In this document: positions 26,453 through 35,703 of the stretch, piece after piece
Numbering within the stretch: the stretch's first letter is position 1
Layout of the letters: each line of letters begins with the position of its first letter
Made by a program: the position numbers and the translations under genes
Assembly (NCBI GenBank): GCA_027922465.2
Contig: BQMF02000203.1
Location: 124,001-188,000, forward strand
Reading direction: 5' to 3'
From: Turritopsis dohrnii
Lineage: Eukaryota; Cnidaria; Hydrozoa; Anthoathecata; Oceaniidae
Length of the DNA stretch: 64,000 nucleotides
Notes under the pieces: generated by a model
Told to the model about the DNA's origin: nothing
Database searches by the model: none
Seen by the model: the letters and a program-made list of their open reading frames with translations, nothing else

Positions 26453-29400
26453 TCAGTCAAATACCAAGTTGGCTAAATGAATTTTTCTTGGATATAGTTC
26501 GAAAAACAATTTTGCTGCGTCTTTGTAATCCACTTCTACAGTTCTGTGAATGTTCATGATAGCTAAAGAAGTCAGACGATTCGATGTCATGCTAGATCGT
26601 AGCCATGTTCTCATTCTTCTCATCACTGAAAAGCTCCGTTCACACTCAGCTGATGTGACAGGCAATGTACAGCCAATCTTTAGTAAAATGAAAACGTTTG
26701 GAAATCTAAGATCATCACATTCTTTAATTGCTTTAGCAAGGCTATCTGGACGATCTTCAACTTTCACAGCTTGCCATCTTCTTTTCCATAAGCTTATCTC
26801 TTGATCCAGGATATCGGAATTTTGCAAATCATTGCTGTATTGCTTTTTCAAATCATCGGTAGTAGAAAGACTATCTTCATAGTCAGGATTACAAATAATT
26901 GAAGGAACAAGAAGAAGCAACTTTGACGCTGTTGTGTTGAACTTATTGAACCTGAATGTCATTTCGGAAATGAAATTCTCGATTAAGGGAACAGCTATCA
27001 CCCGACGGTAGTACTCCTCTGGATTCTCTGCTGGGACATTATTACGGTGCATTTGTCTGGCTGCAGTTCTGGGGATGGATGGTTCCACACTCAAAATTTC
27101 TGCCAATCTCTTTGATTGTTGATAGATGACATTAAACTCCTTGTCAATACACTCCCTTGTATGCTTTAAGTCGTCAATACAACTTTGTACTTCGTTATAA
27201 GCTTTCACTACGTCGATCGATCTTCCCTGTAATCTCTTGGTAATGCCAGCAAGAGGGTGCAAAAACCGGTAAAGAGATACTAAAGCGATGATGAACTGAA
27301 ATTTGGTGACAGCGTGCAAATGACTGTCTGCATCCTTTTTGGTTTTCGGTTCCCAGCCTTCGGTAAACGTACGATCAAAGTTATCGATTCCAGGATGCGT
27401 TCCACAAATAATTTCAAATGCCTCAACCATGAAAGGTATTGCCAAGTAGAAATGTTCATATGAAATGTCACGCTCAGACCAACGCGTTTTGCATAAGCCT
27501 ATCAACACTTTTCTTTTTTTTGCTCCCAAACAGCGTTTTTGAATAATATGCTCCAACAATCCCTCGCGTTTTGGAGAGAGATTGAAAAATAATGTTACTG
27601 CTTTGTATGTTTCCATAACATTTTCGATGATTGGAAATTTACATGACGCGGCAAGTGTCAAATTCAGGTTATGGCTACAGCAGTGGGTGACAATTGCTGA
27701 TGGGGATGCTTTAGAAATGTACGAGGCAGCTCCTTTCTTCTGCGATTGCATATTGGATGCTCCATCATAACATTGTCCTTTACATTCCTTCACATTAACA
27801 CCGACATCCTCATAAAACTTCAAAAGCGCTTTACCAATACATTCTCCTGTAATCCGTTCGAGGTCAACAAACTGCAAAAATGGCTCACAAATTTCCCGAT
27901 CATTGTTCACATACCTGATACAAATGGACAATATCTCATCATTGCTTGATGTTACTTCATCAGCTGAAATAGAATGCATTCCAGATTCGATAATCTCTTC
28001 CACCAAACGTTTTTGGATCATCTGTATACCAATTATGTTTATAAGTTCATTTTGACTTTTCGGACCAAGATACTTCATATCTTTGCGCTGAGGATCCTCC
28101 AAGTGTTTCTTCAATAACGGGTGGTAGTGCGCAATCTCATGAACCAAAGCTAAAAAATTACCTTGATTCTTATCATCTGATTCAGCTGAAGACCCTTCCC
28201 TGTGACCACGAAGAGCAAGTCCTTGTTTTCCAAGGAGATGAATTACTCGACCCAATGCTTCTACGATCTGAGGATATTCTGCGTTCCTTTCTTTAAATAT
28301 GTCGTTTGTCAATGATGGGATTGTACTTGACGCATTTTCGAATCTTTCAATGATACCATGACCCTCCTGAACTGCTACTTTATGATATGTGTTCCCTGAA
28401 TGCCTTGATTCCTTTTCCTTTATATTATGCCAATCTGTGTAGCCTTTGTTCACAAATGCCCCGAGCGATTTCCTCTTATCAGCATTTAGAAATAGAGCAC
28501 AATAGATACAGAATACACCATCAGCGGTTGGACTGTAAACAAAACAATTAGATAAATGTTCCTTTTTACACGATCGGTTGCATCCATGCTTGAGAGTTTT
28601 CTTGAAGATGTATTGTTCAGTTGGCTTAAAGTGGTTTCTGAGTATAAGGTACTTTTGATGATCAGTCAGCGTCGATAATCCTTCTTTTAAAATCTCATGA
28701 ATATCGTACACTTTTTGAGCTGAAACAAAAAAGTGATATATTATAATGTTTTCCGACAAATAATATAGAATTTTCTTCAGTATTTAGTCTGAGAAATTTT
28801 CTTGCTGAAAACAAAGAAACAGAGTTTGTTTTCTCCTATGACTTTATAGAAGATGTCTATCCGGCGGATCAGTAGTGGAAAGCAAAGGTATTACCGATTG
28901 TCCATAGGGCGCGTACGATTATCTTGGTAGTAAAGTATACCGTAATGCTTCGATTAGACGCCCGGGGCGTTTATTAAATTTTTTGAATTTTTAGGGGGGC
29001 GTCTATTCGAGGGGGGCGTTTAAAAGAGGGGGGCGTCTATTGAATTTTTGTGAAACTCTTCTTTTTCGTAAATTGTATAATCATGTCTACAAAGAAGTGT
29101 TGGATGCTACGATTGGAGAAATACTTGAAGCTGCCCAAGATAAGCGAGAGGAAGCAAGAGAGTATGATAAATATGCTGTTGGCTTGTACAAAAAAAATCT
29201 TCTCGTTGGACACATCCCCATAGAAATTTCAAGTTTATGCATTCATTTTATTAATCAAAATCTCGAGAACAAGATAAAAGCAGTAATAACTGGCAAACGT
29301 CAACGGGAAATCGGACTTGTTGTTCCTGCAAAACTTATCTTTACGACGAAAAATAAACGTTATTCTGAAGTTTTAGAAAAGGAACTTTTGAAAAGAAAGA

Positions 29401-30069
29401 CAAAGTTTCCAACTGTTAATTTAAAATTTAAAAAGAAAGGCGTCTATCTCAAATTTCCATATTTTCATACAAAATGAAAACATTGAAGCTGAAACAATGC
29501 AATGTAGTAGTTCTACATGCCTTAATTAGTGTGTCTCTAATAAACGCCCCTCTCAAGAGAGGGGCGTCTAATAGAGGGGGGCGTTTATTTAAAAATCTCC
29601 TGAAAAGGGGGGCGTCTATTCGAGGGGGGCGTTTAAAAGAAGGGGGGCGTTTAATCGAAGCATTACGGTATGTCTCACAGTTTACCTGAAGATGACTTAT
29701 CATTTTCTTCTATTGGTTCATTGGAGCACGTGGACGTAGACGAAATGTCTTTTTCTTGACTCGACAGCCCTTCATTTCCTGAATGAGTGCAATTTGTGTT
29801 ATCATCACTGATGTCTTTTTGACTTGACGACCCTTCATTGTTGATTCTGTGGAAAAAAAGTGTATCGAATCAGTTGGGAAAGGACGATTATACAAACAAG
29901 TAATTTTAGACCTATCAAGCTTTTCGAAAAAGGATTTTCATTCGTCAAACATATTGAAATAAATTATAAAATATAATTACCTGAAATAGCTTGTCACCGT
30001 TTTACAGCGCTTCGAAGCTTCATTGAGCTCTTTTTCATGCATCTTCCTTCTTCTGTCTTTGTTTGGCAT
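26453..30069 (-). CDS. hAT transposase (DUF4371 / P52rIPK-like)
   Basis: Exons: 30069-29981 (MPNKDRRRKMHEKEL), 29846-29686 and 28719-26453, giving 838 residues ending at TGA 26455-26453. The layout is a basic head, a Ser/Asp-rich linker, a Cys-rich zinc-binding region at about residues 130-157 (CNRSC...FCIYC), and the catalytic core with ADEVTSSNDE, CYDGASNM and HCCSHNLNL. It ends in the C-terminal hAT dimerisation block (CTLPVTSAECERSFSVMRRM...RLTSLAIMNIH). The DDE residues expected of hAT enzymes are therefore in place. It resembles the protein family annotated as 52 kDa repressor of the PKR inhibitor or zinc-finger MYM type 1-like in animal genomes. No stop or frameshift was found, so the protein may be functional. 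Confidence 0.92.
28940..29668. mobile_element. 729-bp TA-flanked element carrying a HIRAN-like ORF, in the hAT transposase intron
   Basis: Perfect-looking outer inverted repeats CCGTAATGCTTCGATTA(G/A)ACG are bounded by TA at 28938-28939 and 29669-29670, as for Tc1/mariner/pogo insertions. Inside each end are tandem GGGGGGCGT(C/T)TATTCGA-like units. The interior is one open frame (29040-29477). No transposase is present, so it is a non-autonomous element. The terminal sequence CCGTAA and the GGGCG(T/C)-rich subterminal arrays resemble the right end of the pogo/Tigger element ending near 33238. Confidence 0.85.
29040..29477 (+). CDS. HIRAN-like domain ORF in a non-autonomous element
   Basis: The open frame of 145 codons has no internal ATG (the first codon is TTG), so as it stands it would need an upstream exon or non-ATG start. 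It reads VYKEVLDATIGEILEAA, YDKYAVGLYKKNLLVGHIP, ISSLCIHFI, IKAVITGKRQREIGLVVPA, then a Lys-rich tail. The order 'D.YAV.(V/L)....VGHIP..IS..(C/L)..F......I.A.(I/V)TG.R' is that of HIRAN domains, which bind 3' ssDNA ends in HLTF/Rad5. The ssDNA-binding role here is inference. A second, more decayed relative occurs on the minus strand at about 31020-31400. Confidence 0.6.
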   Translation: MNFCETLLFRKLYNHVYKEVLDATIGEILEAAQDKREEAREYDKYAVGLYKKNLLVGHIPIEISSLCIHFINQNLENKIKAVITGKRQREIGLVVPAKLIFTTKNKRYSEVLEKELLKRKTKFPTVNLKFKKKGVYLKFPYFHTK

Positions 30070-30389
30070 TTTGTAGTTTTAATCGCAGAGCAAAAAAAAT
30101 CGACACACTTTTCCAACAAACAAGACTAACTGTGTAATATAACTTTCAAAAATAAGGGAAAAAAGCAGAAACACAGAAACACGTGAATACAAAAGTGTGT
30201 CACATAAAAGAGATTTTATATTTTAATTAAAAGAAGACCCTGCAGTGCCGCAAATGCGAAATAAAATTTATCATGTTTTCTTTTCTCAAGTCTTATTATC
30301 AATTCATAACAATTTTGAAAAGGGGCAAACTTTTGCAAAAGGGGGGTCGGTCGCACCCAACGACACCCCCACGGTACGCCCCTGCGAAC

Positions 30390-31005
30390 TGCCAAATCGG
30401 TTGACATAGGCTTTAGCATCCCAGGTAAAACTTTTTACCGAGTTTAACTTCTCTAAAACAATGTATCACTTCCCCTTTTTCCTCCTGTGTGCGTACCCTG
30501 TGACAAAAAATAAAATCATGCAACCACAACCCAAAAGTGCACCTATGTTGTAGAGCTTGAAAAGCTGAGATCGTTTCGCTACACAACCAACCGTTACTAC
30601 TGTGAGAGAGATACCGTCAATCAAAGATTTTGATGACGTCATAGCCCCCCGCATCACCCAAACGAAACTAGGCCCAAATTTTTGTAAACGCTTTCTTCCT
30701 TTAAAGTACGTAGTTTTCATTTGAGCCTCCTGATTCCTATAAAATGATTCTTGTGAAAAAAACACAGTGCACTCTGTATTTTTTTTTCATAAGAATTTCT
30801 AGAATATTCTGAGCGTTGTTCTTCGGTCAACCGTAGTTTTAAGAAATTTTTTGGCGCGAACTTCTACGCGGGTATTTTTCAGATCTCGATTAAATGTTGA
30901 GGTATATTTGGTTCGGTTGCGACTCGGTTTCGGTTTTGACTTTGATTTTGATGAAATATTGAGAAGAAAACATCGTTTTTAGTTGAACATATATTTCAGC
31001 ATAGT
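30390..31005. other. spacer, no gene recognised
   Basis: A 99-codon minus-strand frame at 30466-30765 has a hydrophobic segment but no family resemblance or splice context. Nothing else is recognised. The left terminus of the neighbouring pogo element should lie here or further left, but I could not find a match to its right-end inverted repeat. Confidence 0.35.
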
Positions 31006-31019
31006 GTAGATAACTTAAC

Positions 31020-31400
31020 AACGCTGGAATGAATTATTTTCATCTGAAAGTGTGAGTACTTATCGAGCTTTTTTCGAAGTTGCTCGAGCAGCAGGGCACA
31101 AGCAGTTCTTTTGTCAGCTGTAACAGCATTATAACGCGCTGGGACAACCAAGCCAACTTCACGTTTTCTTTTGCCGATAACTGTTGCATCAACGTAGTTT
31201 TCTTAAGACTCTTTGAGAAAATAATCCATCAGGGCTGATATCTCAATTGGAATATGCCCAACTAACAAATTTAAATCTCCTGCTTTGTACACTCCAATTG
31301 CATGTAAATCGTAGTCCAGTGCTTCGTCTCTATCATCTTTTTTGCATTTCAGCTTTTCATCAATAGAAGGTGTCCAACGATCTTTGTAAACTGACGTGAT
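31020..31400 (-). pseudogene. HIRAN-like remnant in the pogo/Tigger element
   Basis: The minus-strand translation reads VYKDRW, DEALDYDLHAIGVYKAG, LNLLVGHIPIEISALMDYFL, then an in-frame TAA at 31205-31203, and continues VDATVIGKRKREVGLVVPAR. It aligns block for block with the ORF at 29040-29477 (LLVGHIPIEIS and GKRQREIGLVVPA) yet differs widely elsewhere, so the two are diverged family members rather than recent duplicates. Confidence 0.6.
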
Positions 31401-31605
31401 AAGCCAACATATAGTTAACAGGTTGTAAGCGAGACATTTTTATTCGAAAAAGAAAAGAAGAGTAGTTTTCTTAATGTTAATTTTTGAATCATTTTTCGAA
31501 TGGCAACATTCGAATGTTTCAATAGTCTACATTCGAATGTTTGAGCAGAACGTCAAAAACCTTGTGTTGATGAGAAAAAACAAAAAAAAGCAGACGTGTG
31601 TCAAC

Positions 31606-33068
31606 ATGGATGACAGAAGAGCAATGTTAATGTCAATGTCCCACAAGGGGAAAAAAGTCCGAAGCTACACCTTAGAATTTAAGTTGAAAGCTGTTGAATA
31701 TGCTACAAATAACAGCGTAAGAGCTGCAAAAGAAAAACATGGCGTGAAACGAAAAAGGGTAGATGGTAGAGGAAGAAAGCCGTTGAGTGAGAGAATGGAA
31801 GATATTCTTCAGGAATGGATCCATGAGCGGAGGTAAGATTCTAAAGTTTTTGAAAAAGACGTGCTTTGTTTTTTCTCTCGAAATGGCGGAGATCAACCTT
31901 AACATTTTATTTTTTTTAGGAGCAGAGGCCTTCGAGTTTCCAGAAAATTGATAATGAAAAAGGCGACAATAGTCTACGAGGAAATGAAAAGTTCCGATGA
32001 CCAAGAACCTGGGATTGATTTTAAAGCTAGTGTAGGATGGCTGCGTAGATTCCTCCAACGTACAGGTTTTTCTTTACGACGCAAGACATCGGTTGCTCAA
32101 CAAGATCCAGATCGATTAATTGATAAGTTAGTATCCTTCATAATTTCAATACGACGTTTAAAAATGAAGTTCAGCTATTGTTTGTCCGACATCATTGCTA
32201 TGGATGAGACACCTGTTTGGTCCGACATGGTGTCAGAAACAACTGTCGATGTCTCAGGAGTGAAAACAGTCACCATGAAAACGACTGATCACGAAAAGAG
32301 TAGAGTCTCGGTATGTCTCAGTGCAAAGGCCGTTGGGACTAAATTGCGACCAATGATACTATTAAAGTGCAAAGCGTGAGTCGGAGGCATTAAACAAAGA
32401 GTTCAAAAATCGGTGTGTTATAAGTTCTTCTGTAAACGGATGGATGGATGCCCCATTAACAAAGGTTTGGGTTAGCTCTGTTGTAGGATTGTTCGCATTC
32501 AGACGTCGTCTCCTTGTCTGGAATTCCTACGAGTGTCACATTGAGGAAAGCATCAAAGCAACATTGCAAGGCATAAAAGTAGATACCGCAATCATCCCGG
32601 GTGGCTGTACCAAATATATCCAGGCACCTGACGTGAGCTGGAATAAGCCTTTTAAACAAAAGGCAGCTGAACTGTATGATTAATGGCTGGAGAAAGAAGG
32701 GCTACAAAGAGAAACTGCAGCTTGTAATTTGAAAGCTCCCCCAAGAAAATGCGTTGTTGAATGGGTTCTATCTGCTTAAGAATTATTGTCTAAAGAGCTT
32801 ATTCAAAAATCATTCAGAGATTGTGCCTTGACATTGCCAGTAGATGGTTCACGGGATGAAGAAATTCACTGCTTGAATCCAAAACAACCCTGTAGTGCTG
32901 GTAGGGAAATGTTGAAATCCCAACTTTCTATTTTTGTTTGAACCCGATAAAAATCCTTTTACGAGTGACTAAATGGAAGAAGACGATATCGCTCTAGCAA
33001 CGCCTGATTTTATGCTTTTGATGAAGATGGTGAAGATGATGAAGAAGAGGAATTAGACATATTGGGTT
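31606..33068 (+). pseudogene. pogo/Tigger (DDE_1) transposase, inactivated
   Basis: Exon 1 at 31606-31832 (RSYTLEFKLKAVEYA, a CENP-B/pogo N-terminal helix-turn-helix start) joins in phase to exon 2 from 31920 (SVGWLRRFLQRTGFSLRRKT). The first catalytic Asp is in AMDETPVWSD. A frameshift near 32371-32380 separates LLKCKA from NKEFKNRCVISSSVNGWM. The second catalytic position reads LLVWNSYECH, with Asn where pogo enzymes have Asp. The third is in IQAPDVSWNKPFK. A TAA at 32681 precedes WLEKEGLQRET. An acidic C-terminal tail (EDDEEEELDI) ends at the TAG near 33068 in a shifted frame. It is clearly non-functional. Confidence 0.85.
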
Positions 33069-33384
33069 AGTGTTTCTTAGTATTAAAACTGAAAAAAAGA
33101 TACACTGCATTAGTGGTTTTAGTGATTTTTTTATTAACCGCCCAGGACTCAATTAAGCGCCCCGTCCGTATAAGCGCCCACTGTAAAAGTTAAAATATTT
33201 TATAAGCGCCCAGGGCGCTTAATCGGTCATTTACGGTATGCAAAGTATAAAAGATTAACGATTAAATCGGGTAGGTATTTATTGTCTTACCAAGAAGAAT
33301 TTAATATAAATGTAGATTCGTAGCAAAAATTATTGATAACGCATCTAAAATGCACTAAGTAAAACTATATTTACTTTATTTTAG

Positions 33385-33546
33385 AAAAATCGATTTATTG
33401 GCTGGCCAAATGTTTCGGTGATGTCATCCTTTGAAGAAGACTATATACCATTACCGCCGTTATCGCTACACGTTGTTAGCCAGCCAACCATAACATCGCT
33501 ACCTCGTGCTGCGTTAGGCGACAACGAACAGCAAACAGAAAAATAG
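33385..33546 (+). other. exon-like ORF, copy 1
   Basis: After the acceptor-like ATTTACTTTATTTTAG, an open frame encodes 53 residues (KNRFIGWPNVSVMSSFEEDY, then PLPPLSLHVVSQPT..., ending NEQQTEK) and a TAG. The balanced composition with Pro, Trp and acidic clusters looks like a genuine terminal exon of a plus-strand gene whose upstream exons would lie left of the transposon cluster. I recognise no family. Confidence 0.35.
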
Positions 33547-34076
33547 AGGATGGAAAAGTGCGTCTAACAGAAACGACAGTTTCAATGCTAGAAGTATTAT
33601 ATAAACGCCTTATCAGCTCCGACAGAATTTATATTGCCATGAAAGTGGTATATTTGCTATTTTTCTAAGGCGGCGGATACGTAGTATGGAGACGCCTGAT
33701 TTTATGCTTTTGATGAAGATGGTGAAGATGATGAAGAAGAGGAATTAGACATATTGGGTTAGTGTTTCTTAGTATTAAAACTGAAAAAAAGATACACTGC
33801 ATTAGTGGTTTTAGTGATTTTTTTATTAACCGCCCAGGACTCAATTAAGCGCCCCGTCCGTATAAGCGCCCACTGTAAAAGTTAAAATATTTTATAAGCG
33901 CCCAGGGCGCTTAATCGGTCATTTACGGTATGCAAAGTATAAAAGATTAACGATTAAATCGGGTAGGTATTTATTGTCTTACCAAGAAGAATTTAATATA
34001 AATGTAGATTCGTAGCAAAAATTATTGATAACGCATCTAAAATGCACTAAGTAAAACTATATTTACTTTATTTTAG

Positions 34077-34238
34077 AAAAATCGATTTATTGGCTGGCCA
34101 AATGTTTCGGTGATGTCATCCTTTGAAGAAGACTATATACCATTACCGCCGTTATCGCTACACGTTGTTAGCCAGCCAACCATAACATCGCTACCTCGTG
34201 CTGCGTTAGGCGACAACGAACAGCAAACAGAAAAATAG
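34077..34238 (+). other. exon-like ORF, copy 2
   Basis: Second copy of the 33385-33546 ORF, 692 bp downstream, with the same acceptor and stop. If both are used, alternative terminal exons or a dead duplicate are possible. Confidence 0.35.
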
Positions 34239-34390
34239 AGGATGGAAAAGTGCGTCTAACAGAAACGACAGTTTCAATGCTAGAAGTATTATATAAACGC
34301 CTTATCAGCTCCGACAGAATTTATATTGCCATGAAAGTGGTATATTTGCTATTTTTCTAAGGCGGCGGATACGTAGTATGGAGACAGTAG

Positions 34391-34588
34391 AAAGTCCCAG
34401 AAACAACTAAATCGGCGAAAAGTGGATTTTATCCACGACATCGTTTACGCGGTTTATTCCAAAGATGGTCAAATATCTTGGCCAAAGAGATATTATCGGA
34501 GATGAAAGCCGAAAGCTTTTATAGTTTTTATTTTATTATTATAATTATTGATTTGTTTTTATTGTACAATAGTTCCAAAAAACTTTAA
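34391..34588 (+). other. possible terminal exon before AATAAA
   Basis: After the acceptor-like ACAGTAG, 65 open codons read KVPETTKSAKSGFYPRHRLR, then a helical stretch (RWSNILAKEILSEM), a hydrophobic AT-rich tail and TAA. AATAAA follows about 10 bp later. It could be the true 3' end of the gene to which the duplicated exon belongs, or chance. Confidence 0.25.
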
Positions 34589-35703
34589 TTTGTTTTCAAT
34601 AAAATATTGAAATAAAATGAAACATTGAAATATGTTTACTATCTGTTCCATGTTTAATCAGAATAAGACTGTATGGATTTGTAGTTTTTATAAGTAACGC
34701 AAAGAAAAGGCAGGAAACCCTGGGTTCGAGTTTGTGAAGTAAAAGTAAAACGAAAATTGTTGCCTGGATTATTACCTGTCAGTCTCGATCCCAGGTTGGT
34801 TTCCTGCCATATTATTACCTACGAAGACTAAAATAGCGGGAAGTACCTTTATAAAAAATAGGAAAGCTGCGTCATTAAATAGAGAAGTACATCCTAAAGC
34901 CAACCCAAAAATTTGTTGTAAAGTAAAAGTTGATTTTTACATAACCCACAAGTACTGGTTATTAAGTTATCGAGATGATGCATTTGTTATTCAGTTCTAA
35001 TGGCAATGCTTTTACGTGGAGATAATGAACTATTACTCGTGAGAAAAATAAATCAGTGGTTTTCTATTATCTACTATCATTTGTTTACTTTGTTTGTTTG
35101 TTATTTTGATGATTCCATCCAGACACATTTCTTATTATTCTGGTGAGGGATTCCTACCGCTGACATTATACCTGTTTATATCGTTTCTTCAAGAAGAAAT
35201 AGACAGTAAAAACACAGGGATACCCAGAGGTTTTTGTCCTGTAGTCGGCATAATAATAAAAAGGGTTATATGACATTCCATATGTACATAGCAGCTGAGA
35301 TTTTTCTAGCAAACGAAAAGTAGTTTCAGAGAGATTTAATCAAAGTAAAACACACGCTACTGCCGTGATGATATATATGGAACGATTTTGGAGGCTGTGA
35401 TCATTTTTTGTGCTTGCTTGTCCGTTCATTTTTTGGGAATTTAAAATCAGGGGGTGTGAAAAGGAAATAGCGCCCAAACAACAATCTAGTTTACTTTTAA
35501 TAGTGATTTGACACCATGAAGAAAACACTTTCGCGTTTCACTGATTTGTATTTTCAAAGACAGAAAGATTCGTGTGGAAACCACCCTTATTAGGAGGGAG
35601 GAGGGCTAATATATCGTCTTGCTTATTCATACACATTTCAAAAAAGGTACAGAAATAAACAAGTTATAGACAGCTTCCTTCGCCATTTACACGTGAACAA
35701 CTA
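34589..35703. other. spacer upstream of VARS, with a MITE
   Basis: No gene recognised. It contains the inverted-repeat element at 34709-34808 and presumably the VARS promoter and 5' UTR. Confidence 0.4.
34709..34808. repeat. MITE family B-like copy
   Basis: The arm GGCAGGAAACCCTGGGTTCG faces CGATCCCAGGTTGGTTTCCTGCC at the other end, about 100 bp overall. It shares the CCTGGGTTCGAG core with the copies at 46573, 51244 and 62260. Confidence 0.75.

Larger units (their letters stand above)
26198..30384 (-). mobile_element. hAT transposon, apparently complete, 5-bp target duplication
   Basis: The ends are CAGGGGCGTACGGTG at the left and the complement of CAGGGGCGTACCGTG at the right. The direct repeat CGAAC lies outside each end (26193-26197 and 30385-30389). 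The element encodes a three-exon transposase on the minus strand with no disabling mutation found, and its second intron contains a 729-bp TA-flanked element. GGGGGGTCG also recurs inside both ends in inverted orientation. A 5-bp duplication rather than 8 bp is known for a subset of hAT elements. Confidence 0.9.
31006..33238. mobile_element. decayed pogo/Tigger element with transposase and divergent HIRAN-like remnant
   Basis: Holds a plus-strand DDE_1-type transposase (31606-33068) and, divergently on the minus strand, a HIRAN-like remnant (31020-31400). The right end is rich in GCGCCC units (GGCGCTTAATCGGTCATTTACGG) and is followed by TA at about 33237-33238; reversed, it begins CCGTAAATGACCG, matching the CCGTAATG start of the 28940-29668 element. 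The left end is not identified, so the start given is only the limit of recognisable content. Confidence 0.7.
33001..34384. repeat. 692-bp tandem duplication (two copies)
   Basis: 33001-33692 and 33693-34384 look identical by eye. The unit runs from the transposase C-terminal coding end, through the pogo right terminus, into flanking DNA with an exon-like ORF, ending at GTAGTATGGAGAC. The join has about 2 bp of microhomology (AC). The apparent identity implies a recent duplication or an assembly artefact. Confidence 0.9.

Noticed and set aside
29474..29703. Overlapping Gly/Arg-rich ORFs on both strands at the right end of the 729-bp element
   Set aside because: They translate the GGGGGGCGTCTA tandem units and inverted repeat; low-complexity shadows.
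30466..30765. 99-codon minus-strand ORF with a hydrophobic stretch
   Set aside because: No homology, no neighbours supporting it, and it lies in transposon-rich debris.
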